A stretch of 64,000 bases of DNA from Aquincola tertiaricarbonis (GCF_023573145.1 NZ_CP097636.1:3534001-3598000); one strand, 5' to 3'. Positions 36,461 through 49,562 are shown, numbered from the stretch's first letter. Made by a program: numbers and translations. The notes: generated by a model not told the origin, from the sequence alone.

Positions 36461-36750
36461 ACTTGCCCAAACATTCTGTGGATAACTTTGTGCAAAAGCT
36501 GGAGGTAGATGCGCTAACTGCTTGATGCGCCGGGCAACAGCCCTGGATTGCCCAAGCTTGCAGCAGTGATCGCTTCTAGGAAAATCAATGACTTAGCGCG
36601 TGATGCCGTGAATCTTGGAAGGTGGCATCGCCGCAGACCGGCTGGCCTCCCCCAAGCCACTTTTTGGGGATAAGTCAAGCAGGGGCGGCCCGATGGCCGC
36701 AACACCCCGCTGCGCTCCCCTTTGGCCTCGTCGCGGTTTGTCAATCATGA
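36461..36750. repeat. repeat unit 1 of a triplicated ~300-bp DnaA-box-bearing sequence
   Basis: It contains TGTGGATAA at 36477-36485, the exact reverse complement of the DnaA box TTATCCACA, the block GAAAATCAATGACTTA at 36580-36595, and TGGGGATAA (one mismatch to the box) at 36665-36673 followed by GTCAAGC. The same three blocks recur in the same order and spacing in units 2 and 3. No gene is supported here. The 80 bp between priA and this unit (36381-36460) shows nothing further. Confidence 0.8.
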
Positions 36751-37059
36751 ACTTGCCCAGTTTTTCTGTGGATAACTTTGTGCAGAAGCTGGAGGCAGTG
36801 GCGCTAACTCATTGATCCGCAAGGCAGGCACCCTAGCCTGCCGCATCTTGAGGCAACCGAAAGAAATCAAGAAAATCAAAGACTTAGCTTGCAACTCCGA
36901 AAGTGCGATGGTAGGAAGTGACGGCGACTGACGGGGGTGGTCGAAGGCAGCGAAGTGGGGATAAGTCAAGCCCTGGCGAACAAAATCTTGGGGGCCGCGT
37001 TTTCCCCGCCCCTGCAACAGGTGCCGGGCCACTTTCAGCCCCCCGCAACGCCGCTTCGG
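36751..37059. repeat. repeat unit 2 of the DnaA-box-bearing sequence
   Basis: It carries TGTGGATAA at 36767-36775 (exact box), GAAAATCAAAGACTTA at 36871-36886 and TGGGGATAA at 36956-36964. Offsets from unit 1 are 290-291 bp for all three blocks, so the copies align without large internal indels between them. Confidence 0.8.
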
Positions 37060-37290
37060 AGTTGCCCCGAGTTTCTGTGGATATCTTTGTGAAGAAGCTG
37101 AAGGCAGCGACGCTAAATGCTTGATTCATCAAGGGATTGCCCTAGGTTGCCCGCAAAAGCAGCAAAGCAGGATTTCCATTGAAAATCAAGCACTTACAAC
37201 GGCACCTCAAGCCTGCACAGGCGCCGTTCAAAAGCCCGGAACGCGCCCGGCGAGAACGCCGTTTTGTTGATAAGTCAAGCGCCGGCGACA
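37060..37290. repeat. repeat unit 3 of the DnaA-box-bearing sequence
   Basis: A more diverged copy with TGTGGATAT at 37076-37084 (one mismatch), GAAAATCAAGCACTTA at 37181-37196 and TGTTGATAA at 37265-37273 followed by GTCAAGC. Offsets from unit 2 are 309-310 bp. It ends within 14 bp of the hemE stop codon. A small GGCG-AGAA-CGCC hairpin before GTTTTG lies near 37250. Confidence 0.75.
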
Positions 37291-37303
37291 GGATTCACGG
37301 GCT

Positions 37304-38383
37304 TTAGGTTGCGCGCCGCAGCGCCCGCGAGTGGCTGTGCACTTCGTCCACCAGGGCCGACACGGCCTCCGGCGGCGTGTGCTGCGAAATGCCATGGCCC
37401 AGGTTGAACACATGGCCGCCCCCGGCCGGCGCGCCGAAGCGGTCCAGCACACGCCGAGCCTCGGCCCGCACCGCGGCTTCACCGGCGAACAGCACCATCG
37501 GATCGAGGTTGCCTTGCAGCGCCACGCGATCGCCCACGCGCGCCCGGGCCGCGCCCAGGTCGGTCGTCCAGTCCAGGCCGATGACGTCCGGCCCCAGGGC
37601 CGCGATCTGCTCCAGCCACTGGCCGCCGCCCTTGGTGAAGACGATGCAGGGCACACGCCGGCCCTGCTCGTCGTGCCGCTTCAGCGCCTGCAGCACGCGT
37701 GCGGTGTAGGCCAGGCTGAAGGCCTGGAAGGCGCCGTCGGCCAGCACGCCGCCCCAGCTGTCGAACAGCATCACGGCCTGCGCACCGGCGTCGATCTGCG
37801 CATTGAGGTACTGCGCCACCGCCTCGGCATTGATGGCGAGGATGCGGTGCAGCAGGTCGGGCCGCGCATACAGCATGGTCTTGATGCGGCGGTAGTCGTC
37901 GCTGCCCGAACCTTCCACCATGTAGCAGGCCAGCGTGAACGGGCTGCCGGAGAAACCGATCAGCGGCACGCGCCCGGCCAGCGCCTGGCGGATGGAGCGC
38001 ACCGCGTCGAACACGTAGCGCAGCTTGTCCATGTCGGGCACAGCCAGCGCCGCCACGGCGGCTTCATCGCGCACCGGGCTGGCGAAGCGCGGGCCTTCGC
38101 CCACCGCGAAGCTCAGGCCCAGGCCCATCGCGTCGGGCACGGTCAGGATGTCGGAGAACAGGATGGCCGCATCCAGCGGAAAGCGCTCCAGCGGCTGCAG
38201 CGTCACCTCGGTGGCATAGGCGGGGCTGGTGGCCAGGCCCATGAAGCTGCCGGCCCGGGCGCGCGTGGCGTTGTATTCGGGCAGGTAGCGCCCGGCCTGG
38301 CGCATCAGCCACACCGGGGTGTGGTCGGTGGGCTGGCGCAGACAGGCGCGCAGAAAGCTGTCGTTGAGCAAGGGGGCTGACAT
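37304..38383 (-). CDS. hemE: uroporphyrinogen decarboxylase
   Basis: A 359-residue enzyme that decarboxylates uroporphyrinogen III to coproporphyrinogen III in haem synthesis. It has the substrate-binding signature [62 protein letters not shown] and [16 protein letters not shown] near the C-terminus. The start at 38383 ([13 protein letters not shown]) fits the family length. It is on the same strand as priA, separated by the triplicated repeat region. Confidence 0.97.
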   Translation of the reverse strand: MSAPLLNDSFLRACLRQPTDHTPVWLMRQAGRYLPEYNATRARAGSFMGLATSPAYATEVTLQPLERFPLDAAILFSDILTVPDAMGLGLSFAVGEGPRFASPVRDEAAVAALAVPDMDKLRYVFDAVRSIRQALAGRVPLIGFSGSPFTLACYMVEGSGSDDYRRIKTMLYARPDLLHRILAINAEAVAQYLNAQIDAGAQAVMLFDSWGGVLADGAFQAFSLAYTARVLQALKRHDEQGRRVPCIVFTKGGGQWLEQIAALGPDVIGLDWTTDLGAARARVGDRVALQGNLDPMVLFAGEAAVRAEARRVLDRFGAPAGGGHVFNLGHGISQHTPPEAVSALVDEVHSHSRALRRAT

Positions 38384-38467
38384 CGTCCGATTATCACGGT
38401 CGAGGCGCTGCGTCGTGGCGGTGCGGCGACAGGGATGACGCCTCTTGCGCTGCCCCCACAAGGCGGC

Positions 38468-39274
38468 CTACATCCGGCGCCTGGGCTCCTGCGCTTCCGG
38501 CAAGGCCTGCCCCGCCAGCCAGGCGCGCGCCAGCGCGGCGGCATCGGCCTGCTGCGCCGCCTGCCACACCAGCTCGGGCGACACCACGCGGGTGCCGCCC
38601 GGGGCGCCGGCCAGGCCGCGGGCCAGCTCGGCAGCGAACTCCGCCACCTTGGCCGCGCGCACCGGCAAGTCGCGCTGCGGCACCATGAAGCGCAGCTGCG
38701 ACAACATCAGATCGGCCACACGGGTGAAGGCATTGCGCCCATCCACACGCTGAGGCGCCCGCGCCGGCCGCATGAACACCACGTGCCGGAAGCCCAGCGC
38801 CGCCACGGCCTGTTCGTCCAGCGTGGCCAGCCCGGCCTTCAAGGCATCGGGCATCCGGGCCGCGTCGTGCGGCAGCACCACCAGCAAATCGAGCAGACCG
38901 GCGTCGTGCATCACCCTCGCCACCTCGGGCAGGTCCTGCGGCAGCGGCCGGTGCAAGGCCGCTTCGCGTCCGTTGGCATGGCGGGGTGCATCCAGCACGA
39001 TGACGCCGGTGCTGGCGCCGAAGGCGGCCAGCTCGCCCGCCGCGATCGGCCAGGGCAGCGTGTGCATGCCGCGCAGCGTGGGCTGCAGCGGCTGCACGGT
39101 GGTGACGGCCACGGCCGCAAAGCCGCCGCGGCCCAGCAGCTGCTCCAGCACCGCGGCGCCCAGCGCCCCGGCCGCGCCGGCCACCACCGCGCGGCGGGGC
39201 AGTCCTGCACCCGGCGTTGCCGGTGCCTGGCCCGCCCGCAGCGCCTGGTGCAGCAGATCGTCGGGCGCGCTCAT
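38468..39274 (-). CDS. Rossmann-fold nucleotide-binding protein, unknown function
   Basis: A 268-residue protein with an N-terminal NAD(P)-binding fold: RAVVAGAAGALGAAVLEQLL, then LPWPIAAGELAAFGASTGVIVLD. The rest (LLVVLPHDAARMPDALKAGL, FRHVVFMRPARAPQ) resembles extended short-chain dehydrogenase/HTATIP2-like proteins found in Burkholderiales. No catalytic YxxxK is evident, so it may bind a nucleotide without classical SDR activity. The start at 39274 is taken because upstream sequence is not family-like. It is divergent from lemA. Confidence 0.6.
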   Translation of the reverse strand: MSAPDDLLHQALRAGQAPATPGAGLPRRAVVAGAAGALGAAVLEQLLGRGGFAAVAVTTVQPLQPTLRGMHTLPWPIAAGELAAFGASTGVIVLDAPRHANGREAALHRPLPQDLPEVARVMHDAGLLDLLVVLPHDAARMPDALKAGLATLDEQAVAALGFRHVVFMRPARAPQRVDGRNAFTRVADLMLSQLRFMVPQRDLPVRAAKVAEFAAELARGLAGAPGGTRVVSPELVWQAAQQADAAALARAWLAGQALPEAQEPRRRM

Positions 39275-39405
39275 GGGGTGCGGGGCGGGGTCATGCGACG
39301 CAGTATGCGTCGTCGCGACCACGCGCTTGAAAGCAGCTCGCCTGCTGCCCACATGGGTACGACTGCTGCCGGGGAGTAGCATCCCTATCAAAAGGAGGAA
39401 CCAAG

Positions 39406-40041
39406 ATGACGATGGACCGATCGCGCGCACGCGCCGCGCTGGCTGCCCTGGTGCTGGGCGCGGCTGCATTGATGTCCGGCTGCGGCTACAACGACTTCCA
39501 GCGCATGGACGAAGAGGTCAAGGCCAGCTGGAGCGAGGTGCTCAACCAGTACCAGCGCCGCGCCGACCTGGTGCCCAACCTGGTCAACACGGTCAAGGGC
39601 GAGGCCAACTTCGAGCAGGAAACGCTGACGCGCGTGGTGGAAGCCCGTGCCAAGGCCACCTCCATCCAGGCCACACCCGAGCTGATCAACAACCCCGAGG
39701 CCTTCCAGAAGTTCCAGGCTGCGCAGGGTGAACTCAGCGGCGCGCTGAGCCGCCTGCTGGTGGTGAGCGAGCAGTACCCCAACCTCAAGGCCAACCAAGG
39801 CTTCCAGGACCTGCGGGTGCAGCTCGAAGGCACCGAGAACCGCATCACGGTGGCGCGCAACCGCTACATCAAGACGGTGGCCGACTACAACGTGCTGGCG
39901 CGCAGCTTCCCCACCAACCTGACGGCCAAGATCTTCAGCTACGAGGTCAAGCCCAACTTCACCGTGCAGAACGAGGCGCAGATTTCCGCGCCGCCCACGG
40001 TGGACTTCAGCAAGCCGGCGGCGCCCGCGGCGTCGAAGTAA
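39406..40041 (+). CDS. LemA family protein
   Basis: A 211-residue envelope protein. The signal is followed by a lipobox-like ALMSGCGYN. The LemA helical body includes MDEEVKASWSEVLNQYQRRA, DLVPNLVNTVKG, NPEAFQKFQAAQGELSGALS and TVARNRYIKTVADYNVLARS. AGGAGG sits just before the ATG. It heads a three-gene set with two TPM-domain proteins, a common LemA/YgcG pairing of unknown but envelope-associated role. Confidence 0.92.
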   Translation: MTMDRSRARAALAALVLGAAALMSGCGYNDFQRMDEEVKASWSEVLNQYQRRADLVPNLVNTVKGEANFEQETLTRVVEARAKATSIQATPELINNPEAFQKFQAAQGELSGALSRLLVVSEQYPNLKANQGFQDLRVQLEGTENRITVARNRYIKTVADYNVLARSFPTNLTAKIFSYEVKPNFTVQNEAQISAPPTVDFSKPAAPAASK

Positions 40042-40045
40042 GGTG

Positions 40046-40996
40046 ATGCCGGCCCTGCGTCCGCGGCTGTGGCTGCTGCAGCTGCTGGTGCTGCTGCTGT
40101 GCCCGCTGGCCGGCCTGCGCGCCCAGCCGCTGCAGGCGGTGCCTGCGCTCAGCAGCCGGGTGATCGACCAGACCGGCACGCTGAGCGCCGAGGAAGCCGG
40201 TGCGCTGCAGGCCAAGCTGGCCGAGTTCGAGGCCCAGCACGGCCCGCAGATCGTGATCGTCATCGTGCGCAGCACGCTGCCCGAAGACATCACCGACTAC
40301 ACCCAGCGCCTGGGCGACGCCTGGAAGATCGGCCGCCGCGACGTGGGCGACGGCCTGCTGCTGGTGGTGGCCAAGGACGACCGCAAGGTACGCATCGCGC
40401 CCGCCAAGGCACTGGAAGGCGCCGTGCCCGACTTGGCCGCCCGCCAGATCATCCAGCAGCAGATCACGCCGGCCTTTCGGGCGGGCGACTACGCCGGCGG
40501 GCTGAACGCGGCCGTCGACGCGCTGGTGGCCCGCGTGCGCGGCGAACACCTGCCCGCCCCGGCTGCGCGCAATGCGCCGGGCCGCGATGGCGCGGATGCC
40601 GGCTGGCAGTGGGAAGAGCTGATGATGTTCTTCTTCGTCGGCGTGCCGGTGATGGGCGCCGTGCTCACCGGCGTGCTGGGCCGCAAGCTCGGCTCACTGG
40701 CCAGCGCCGGCATTGCCGGGGGGTTGGGCTGGTGGCTCACCGCCAGTGTGCTGCTGGGGGCCGGTGCGGCACTGGTGGCGATCGTGCTGGTGGGCCTGCT
40801 GGGCATCGGCGCCTCGACTCGCGGCAGCACGCGCCTGGGTCGCCGCAGCCGCATCGGCGCAGGGCCGGTGATCTTTACCGGCGGTGGACTGGGGGGCGGT
40901 CCTTCGGGCGGCTGGACAGGCGGCGGTGGCGGCGGCGGTTTCTCGTCCGGCGGCGGTGGCGACTTTGGGGGCGGCGGCGCCTCGGGGGACTGGTGA
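40046..40996 (+). CDS. TPM-domain membrane protein with Gly-rich tail (YgcG-like)
   Basis: A 316-residue protein: signal peptide (LLQLLVLLLCPLAGLRAQ), an extracytoplasmic TPM domain (SSRVIDQTGTLSAEEAGALQ, PQIVIVIVRSTLPEDI, WKIGRRDVGDGLLLVVA, AKALEGAVPDLAARQII) at ~35-170, two membrane helices (~190-250), and a Gly/Ser tail ending GGGGASGDW. This is the classic YgcG plan that pairs with LemA. It starts 4 nt after lemA; GTG at 40043 is an alternative. Confidence 0.9.
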   Translation: MPALRPRLWLLQLLVLLLCPLAGLRAQPLQAVPALSSRVIDQTGTLSAEEAGALQAKLAEFEAQHGPQIVIVIVRSTLPEDITDYTQRLGDAWKIGRRDVGDGLLLVVAKDDRKVRIAPAKALEGAVPDLAARQIIQQQITPAFRAGDYAGGLNAAVDALVARVRGEHLPAPAARNAPGRDGADAGWQWEELMMFFFVGVPVMGAVLTGVLGRKLGSLASAGIAGGLGWWLTASVLLGAGAALVAIVLVGLLGIGASTRGSTRLGRRSRIGAGPVIFTGGGLGGGPSGGWTGGGGGGGFSSGGGGDFGGGGASGDW

Positions 40997-41514
40997 TGGC
41001 GCCCCCTCGCTCACGCTGGTTGCGGCTGTTGCGTCACCGGCTCATGGACCACACCGACGTGCACCGGGCGCTGGACACGGCCGCGATGGCCCGCCTGACG
41101 GCGCGCGTGGCCGCCAGCGAACGGCGGCACACCGGCGAGGTCCGCCTGGCGGTGGAAGCCAGCCTGCCGCTGTCCTACCTGTGGAAAGGGCTGACTGCGC
41201 GCGATCGTGCCCTCACGCTGTTCGGCAAGCTGCGGGTGTGGGACACCGAGCACAACAATGGGGCGCTCATCTACCTGCTGATGGCGGACCACGCGATCGA
41301 GATCGTGGCCGACCGCGGCCTGTCGCGCCTGGTGGACAGCCAGCAGTGGCAGCAGATCGTGGTGCGGATGCGTCAGGCCTTCCAGGCCGGGCGATTCGAG
41401 GAAGGCTTGAACCTGGCGATCGACGCGGTGGAAGCGGTGCTGGTGGAGCGCTTTCCAGCGGCGGAAGATTCAGCCGCGAACAACGAACTTCCGGATACCC
41501 CGTGGACAGCCTGA
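40996..41514 (+). CDS. second TPM-domain protein
   Basis: A 172-residue protein with a TPM domain without signal or Gly-rich tail: RLTARVAASERRHTGEVRLA, RVWDTEHNNGALIYLLMADH, AIEIVADRGLSRLVDSQQWQ and RQAFQAGRFEEGLNLAID. It overlaps the preceding stop by one base (TGATG at 40994). This shorter soluble form commonly follows a YgcG-like gene. Confidence 0.88.
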   Translation: MAPPRSRWLRLLRHRLMDHTDVHRALDTAAMARLTARVAASERRHTGEVRLAVEASLPLSYLWKGLTARDRALTLFGKLRVWDTEHNNGALIYLLMADHAIEIVADRGLSRLVDSQQWQQIVVRMRQAFQAGRFEEGLNLAIDAVEAVLVERFPAAEDSAANNELPDTPWTA

Positions 41515-41562
41515 CACAACTAACCCGCCACCCTGCCCCTGTTTAGGGGGATTACCCCATGA

Positions 41563-41579
41563 TTGGCAGTCTTCTTGCT
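41563..41579 (+). promoter_or_regulatory. sigma-54-type promoter upstream of PEP-CTERM gene
   Basis: TTGGCAGTCTTCTTGCT has the -24 GG and -12 GC separated by exactly 10 bases, close to the TGGCAC-N5-TTGC consensus. It lies ~93 bp upstream of the FxDxF PEP-CTERM gene. Many PEP-CTERM genes are activated by the sigma-54-dependent regulator PrsR. A bulged inverted repeat with arms GCAACCGGCAT and ATGCCGTTGC (41586-41607) lies downstream of it. Confidence 0.65.
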
Positions 41580-41671
41580 GCACTGCAACCGGCATGATGC
41601 CGTTGCTGCAGTATGGTTCGACTTGATGGGCAGGTCGAGGCTGCAGTGGCACATCAGGAGGAGCCATTTTC

Positions 41672-42157
41672 ATGAAGCAATTGTTCAAACAGACCGCCGT
41701 ACTGGCCGCCGTCGTTCTGGCTTGCGCGCAAGCCAATGCAGCGTCGACCGTGTTCGCAACCTCGTTCGAAGACAGCATTTCCGTGGGCGGCACCGATCTG
41801 GCGCTGGTTAACGTGGCTGGCAACTTCCGCAACACGTTCGGGTTCACGCTGACCAGCGCGGCGACCATCACCGCCGGTCTGTCCTCGGTGATCCCGTCGA
41901 CCTTTGGCTCGGCCTTCTTCACGCTGGAGAACTACACGTCGTCGACGCCCTTCGGCAGCGGCGCCATCGGTGAAGCCTTTACGGCAACTCTTGCCGCCGG
42001 CGACTACTTTTACTCGGTCAAGGGCGTTGGCGCTGCTGGCAGCACCTACGCGCTGAAGTCGGTCGTGGCCGCCGTTCCGGAACCCGAAACCTACGCGCTG
42101 TTCCTGGCTGGCCTGGGCGCCGTTGGCTTCCTGGCTGCTCGTCGTCGCTCGAACTGA
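41672..42157 (+). CDS. FxDxF family PEP-CTERM protein
   Basis: A 161-residue exported protein. Signal peptide residues ~1-23 (MKQLFKQTAVLAAVVLACAQ, then ANA). The body contains the family-type FATSFEDSISVGGTDLAL and ends with the sorting signal VPEPETYALFLAGLGAVGF followed by RRR. AGGAGG precedes the ATG by about 10 nt. It stands alone between a sigma-54-type promoter and a bidirectional-looking terminator. Likely a surface or exopolysaccharide-associated small protein. Confidence 0.9.
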   Translation: MKQLFKQTAVLAAVVLACAQANAASTVFATSFEDSISVGGTDLALVNVAGNFRNTFGFTLTSAATITAGLSSVIPSTFGSAFFTLENYTSSTPFGSGAIGEAFTATLAAGDYFYSVKGVGAAGSTYALKSVVAAVPEPETYALFLAGLGAVGFLAARRRSN

Positions 42158-42203
42158 GCAACGGCTTGATGCCTGGCCCGGCTGCGCAAGCGGCAGGGCC
42201 AAA

Positions 42204-42231
42204 GAAAAAGCGGGCCTCGGCCCGCTTTTTT
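42204..42231. terminator. bidirectional Rho-independent terminator
   Basis: A G/C stem (AGCGGGCC paired with GGCCCGCT) flanked by A5 on one side and T6 on the other. It can end transcription from the PEP-CTERM gene (plus strand) and from atpC (minus strand), which stops 33 bp away. Confidence 0.92.
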
Positions 42232-42263
42232 GTGCCTGCCGGCGCCGTCGCGCCGAAAGGGCT

Positions 42264-42683
42264 TTACTTGTTGCCGCGGAACTTGCGCAGCGCGGCCAGC
42301 TGAGCGGCCATCGCGGCGAACTCGCTCTGCGCGGCCGCGAAGTCGATGTCCGTCTTCGCGTTCTTCATCGCCTCTTCGGCCGCCTTCTTGGCTTCGGCCG
42401 CCTTGGCCTCGTCCAGGTCACGGCCGCGGATCGCGGTGTCGGCAAGCACCGTCACGGTGCCCGGTTGCACCTCGAGGATGCCACCCGCCACGAACACGAA
42501 CTCTTCCTCGCCGTTGTCCGCGCGCTCGATGCGCACCGCGCCCGGCTTGATGCGGGTGATCAGCGGGGTGTGGCGCGGCAGGATGCCGAGCTCGCCGCTT
42601 TCGCCCGGCAGGGCGACGAACTTCGCTTCGCCCGAGAAGATGAGCTCCTCGGCCGAAACGACATCCACGTGTAGGGTGGCCAT
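42264..42683 (-). CDS. atpC: ATP synthase F1 subunit epsilon
   Basis: A 139-residue epsilon subunit, inhibitory and part of the central stalk. It begins [20 protein letters not shown], has the beta-sandwich motif [19 protein letters not shown], and a C-terminal helical hairpin ([19 protein letters not shown]). It is the last gene of the atp operon, 15 nt after atpD and followed by a strong terminator. Confidence 0.97.
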   Translation of the reverse strand: MATLHVDVVSAEELIFSGEAKFVALPGESGELGILPRHTPLITRIKPGAVRIERADNGEEEFVFVAGGILEVQPGTVTVLADTAIRGRDLDEAKAAEAKKAAEEAMKNAKTDIDFAAAQSEFAAMAAQLAALRKFRGNK

Positions 42684-42698
42684 GTCGTTGCTCCGCGA

Positions 42699-45007
<2,309 letters not shown>

Positions 45008-45019
45008 CTCGGGCTCCTG

Positions 45020-46573
<1,554 letters not shown>

Positions 46574-46607
46574 AGCTTTCTCCGGTCGGCCGCGGGGCCG
46601 GGGACAC

Positions 46608-47132
46608 TCAGGCGGTGAGCGCGACCTTCATCTGTTCGAGGCGGGCCTTCACCGAGGTGTCGAGCACTTCGTCGCCCACGACGACGCGCACGCCGCCGAT
46701 CAGCGCCGGATCGATCCAGACGGTGGGATTGAGCTTGCGCCCGAAGCGCCTTTCGAGCGCCGCCACCATCTCGGCCAGGGTGGCATCGTCGATCGGGAAG
46801 GCGCTGTAGATGGCCGCGTCGGACACGCCCGAACGGGCATTGACCAGCGCATGGAACTGGGCAGCGATCTCGGGCAGCGCGGCCATGCGGCCGTTGTCGA
46901 TCACGGTGCGCAGGAAGTTCTGCAGCGAAGGCGACAGCGGCTGGTTGGCCACCGACGTGACGAGGTCGTACACCTGATCGGCGCTGACCTTCGGGTTGTC
47001 GGCGAACTGGCGCAGCTGCGCGTCACCGGCCACGGCGGCCAGTGCGCTCAGCTGCTGCGCGGTCTGCGCATCGCCACCCGCCTTGAACAGCGCCTCGGCG
47101 TAGGGCCTCGCGATGGTTGCAAGCTCGGCCAT
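46608..47132 (-). CDS. atpH: ATP synthase F1 subunit delta
   Basis: A 174-residue peripheral-stalk connector. It starts [20 protein letters not shown] and ends with the conserved-type [20 protein letters not shown] before the C-terminal basic residues. It lies 4 nt after atpF and 34 nt before atpA. Confidence 0.97.
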   Translation of the reverse strand: MAELATIARPYAEALFKAGGDAQTAQQLSALAAVAGDAQLRQFADNPKVSADQVYDLVTSVANQPLSPSLQNFLRTVIDNGRMAALPEIAAQFHALVNARSGVSDAAIYSAFPIDDATLAEMVAALERRFGRKLNPTVWIDPALIGGVRVVVGDEVLDTSVKARLEQMKVALTA

Positions 47133-47136
47133 GGCG

Positions 47137-47607
47137 TCAGAGTTCCGTCTTCAGGCGGGACAGCAGATCGGCATGCACGCTGGCGTTGACCTCGCGACGC
47201 AGGATCTGCTCGGCACCCTTGACGGCCAGCTCGGCGACCTGCGCACGCAGGGCTTCGCGGGCCTGGACGATGGCCTGATCGGCTTCGGCCTTGGCGGCTG
47301 CGACGATCTTGGCACCTTCCTCGTTGGCGCGTTGCTTGGCTTCCTCGACGATCGACTGGGCCAGACGCTCGGCGTCGGCCAGGCGCTTGCCGGCATCGTC
47401 GCGCGCAGCGCTCAGCTGCTGCTCGACGCGCTGGTTGGCTTGCGCCAGCTCGGACTTGGCCTTGTCGGCCGCGGCCAGGCCGTCAGCGATCTTGCGGGCC
47501 CGCTCATCCAGCGCCTTGGTGATCGGCGGCCAGATATAGCGCATCGAGAACCAGACGAGGATCGCAAAGACAACCGCCTGCAGGAACAGGGTCGAATTGA
47601 TGTTCAC
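47137..47607 (-). CDS. atpF: ATP synthase Fo subunit b
   Basis: A 156-residue peripheral-stalk subunit. It has one N-terminal membrane helix ([20 protein letters not shown]), followed by [20 protein letters not shown] and a long charged coiled coil rich in Ala, Glu and Lys. Confidence 0.97.
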   Translation of the reverse strand: MNINSTLFLQAVVFAILVWFSMRYIWPPITKALDERARKIADGLAAADKAKSELAQANQRVEQQLSAARDDAGKRLADAERLAQSIVEEAKQRANEEGAKIVAAAKAEADQAIVQAREALRAQVAELAVKGAEQILRREVNASVHADLLSRLKTEL

Positions 47608-47647
47608 GGCACGATCCTTTCGCTCGTGAAAGGGTCAGGACGGGAAA

Positions 47648-47908
<261 letters not shown>

Positions 47909-47953
47909 CTAAGGAGGTTTTGGTGATGAAGGAAGGAAACGAAAGGAACCGGA

Positions 47954-48838
47954 TCAGTGCGCGTCGTGCGCCTGACCGACATAGATCAGCGTGAGCATCA
48001 TGAAAATGAACGCCTGCAGCGTGATCACCAGAATGTGGAACAGGGTCCAGACGGTCCCGGCCACCACATGCCCGACGCCCAGCCAGAAGCCGCCGGACAA
48101 GGGGTTGAATTGCCACGCCCACACGCCACCCATCAGCGCGATCAGCATGAACACGAGTTCGCCGGCGAACATGTTGCCGAACAGCCGCATGCCGTGGGAC
48201 ACGGTCTTGGCCAGGAACTCGATCATCTGCATCAGGAAGTTCACCGGGTACAGGAACCACTTGTCGCCGAACGGTGCGGCGATCAGTTCATGCGACCAGC
48301 CGCCGATGCCCTTGATCTTGATGTTGTAGAAGATGCAGACCAGCAGCACCGAGACCGACAGACCCAGCGTTGTCGACAGGTCGGCGGTGGGCACCACGCG
48401 CATGTAGTCGGCCTGGCCGAGCGCCGGACCCACGTGGTGCCAGATGCCCGGCAGCAGGTCGACCGGCAGCATGTCCATGAAGTTCATCAGGAAGATCCAG
48501 ACGAACACCGTGAGCGCCAGCGGCGACACCAGCTTGCGGCTGTTGGCGTTGTGGATCACGCCCTTGGCCTGGTTGTCCACCATCTCGACCAGGATCTCCA
48601 GCGCAGCCTGGAAGCGGCCCGGCACGCCCGACGTGGCGGCACGCGCAGCGCGCCACAGCACGAAGCAACCCAGCGCGCCCAGCAGCACCGAGTAGACGAG
48701 CGAGTCGAGGTTGAACACGCTGAAGTCGACGATCGAGGTCTGCTTGGCAGGCTCGAACGACAAGGTCTTCTGCAGGTGCTGGAGGTGGTGAACGATGTAC
48801 TCGCCGGCGGTGGGCGCGTGTCCTGCTGCTTCTGCCAT
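47954..48838 (-). CDS. atpB: ATP synthase Fo subunit a
   Basis: A 294-residue membrane subunit forming the proton half-channels. Key helix 4 contains MRLFGNMFAGELVFMLIALM with the essential Arg, and the last helix contains FHILVITLQAFIFMMLTLIY. The N-terminal extension (EYIVHHLQHLQKTLSFEPA) is typical of beta-proteobacteria. Confidence 0.98.
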   Translation of the reverse strand: MAEAAGHAPTAGEYIVHHLQHLQKTLSFEPAKQTSIVDFSVFNLDSLVYSVLLGALGCFVLWRAARAATSGVPGRFQAALEILVEMVDNQAKGVIHNANSRKLVSPLALTVFVWIFLMNFMDMLPVDLLPGIWHHVGPALGQADYMRVVPTADLSTTLGLSVSVLLVCIFYNIKIKGIGGWSHELIAAPFGDKWFLYPVNFLMQMIEFLAKTVSHGMRLFGNMFAGELVFMLIALMGGVWAWQFNPLSGGFWLGVGHVVAGTVWTLFHILVITLQAFIFMMLTLIYVGQAHDAH

Positions 48839-48866
48839 CTCTGTTTGAACCTGTAGTCTTATCGTT

Positions 48867-49346
48867 TCACCGGCCGCGCCACAACAGCGCGACCCAATAC
48901 GTTTTCAAGCACAGCACCAGGGCGACCAGCAGAGCCGGCCAACTCAGATGCGGCAAGAGTCTTGGTGCCAGCACGAGCAGCGACACCGACACCAGCAACT
49001 TCACCAGCTCCCAGACCATGAAGCGCACGGCTCCTGACCCGGGGGCTGTGGCGCCCAACCTGCTGGTGATGCCACGCGCCATCAAGGCCCCGGGCAGCAC
49101 CACCACACCGGCGCCGTACAACGCCGACCAGAACGCGTGGGACTCCCGGGTGACCGCCCATGTGGCCAGTGCGATCACCAAGCCCACCAAGGCCTGGAAC
49201 CTCACCACCCTCCACGGCGAAACAGCCGGATGTCTCTCGCGCCAAGCCTGGGCTTCTTCGGGCGTCAGGCTTTTCACCTGCTGCTCATCGAGCCCATCTT
49301 GTCCGGCATCGGCCCACGTGTCCGAGCGGTTCGTCCGTTCTGACAT
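48867..49346 (-). CDS. atpI: ATP synthase I-like small membrane protein
   Basis: A 159-residue protein, first gene of the atp operon. The N-terminus is charged (MSERTNRSDTWADAGQDGLD), and four hydrophobic helices follow (residues ~48-155), with AFWSALYGAGVVVLPGALMA in the second pair. AtpI helps assemble the c-ring. The start at 49346 has AGAGAGAGCTG upstream on its strand. Confidence 0.85.
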   Translation of the reverse strand: MSERTNRSDTWADAGQDGLDEQQVKSLTPEEAQAWRERHPAVSPWRVVRFQALVGLVIALATWAVTRESHAFWSALYGAGVVVLPGALMARGITSRLGATAPGSGAVRFMVWELVKLLVSVSLLVLAPRLLPHLSWPALLVALVLCLKTYWVALLWRGR

Positions 49347-49385
49347 GTGCAGCTCTCTCTTACCGGCCAGTGGCAAAGCGCCGGG

Positions 49386-49391
49386 AGTATA
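49386..49391 (-). promoter_or_regulatory. candidate -10 element of the atp operon
   Basis: TATACT on the minus strand, 40 nt before the atpI start. The spacer upstream is A/G-rich but I cannot identify a good -35 at 16-18 bp, so this is only a candidate. The remaining 170 bp to the divergent dsbD gene shows no other clear signal. Confidence 0.3.
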
Positions 49392-49562
49392 CGGTCAAAC
49401 CCGTGCTTTTCTCGGCATCCCACCCCACTGCTGCGGATTGACCACTGAACGTGTCTTCACGTAAGGAAGCGTTGCTCCAGGCGCCGTGCTGAAATGCGTG
49501 GCCGCGCCGTGCGGCCCCTCTCTTCACCAGAACCCCCGGCCCGGCCGACTTTCCAACTGCGC

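Noticed and set aside
36514..37132. Short minus-strand ORFs in the hemE-priA gap sharing LTYP and AKSLIFL segments
   Set aside because: The shared peptides are translations of the DNA repeat blocks; starts, lengths and the rest of the sequence do not agree between units.
36381..37303. Chromosomal origin oriC
   Set aside because: DnaA-box-like sites are present, but there is no dnaA, dnaN, gyrB, rpmH or rnpA nearby and no clear AT-rich unwinding tract; kept only as a possible DnaA-binding locus.
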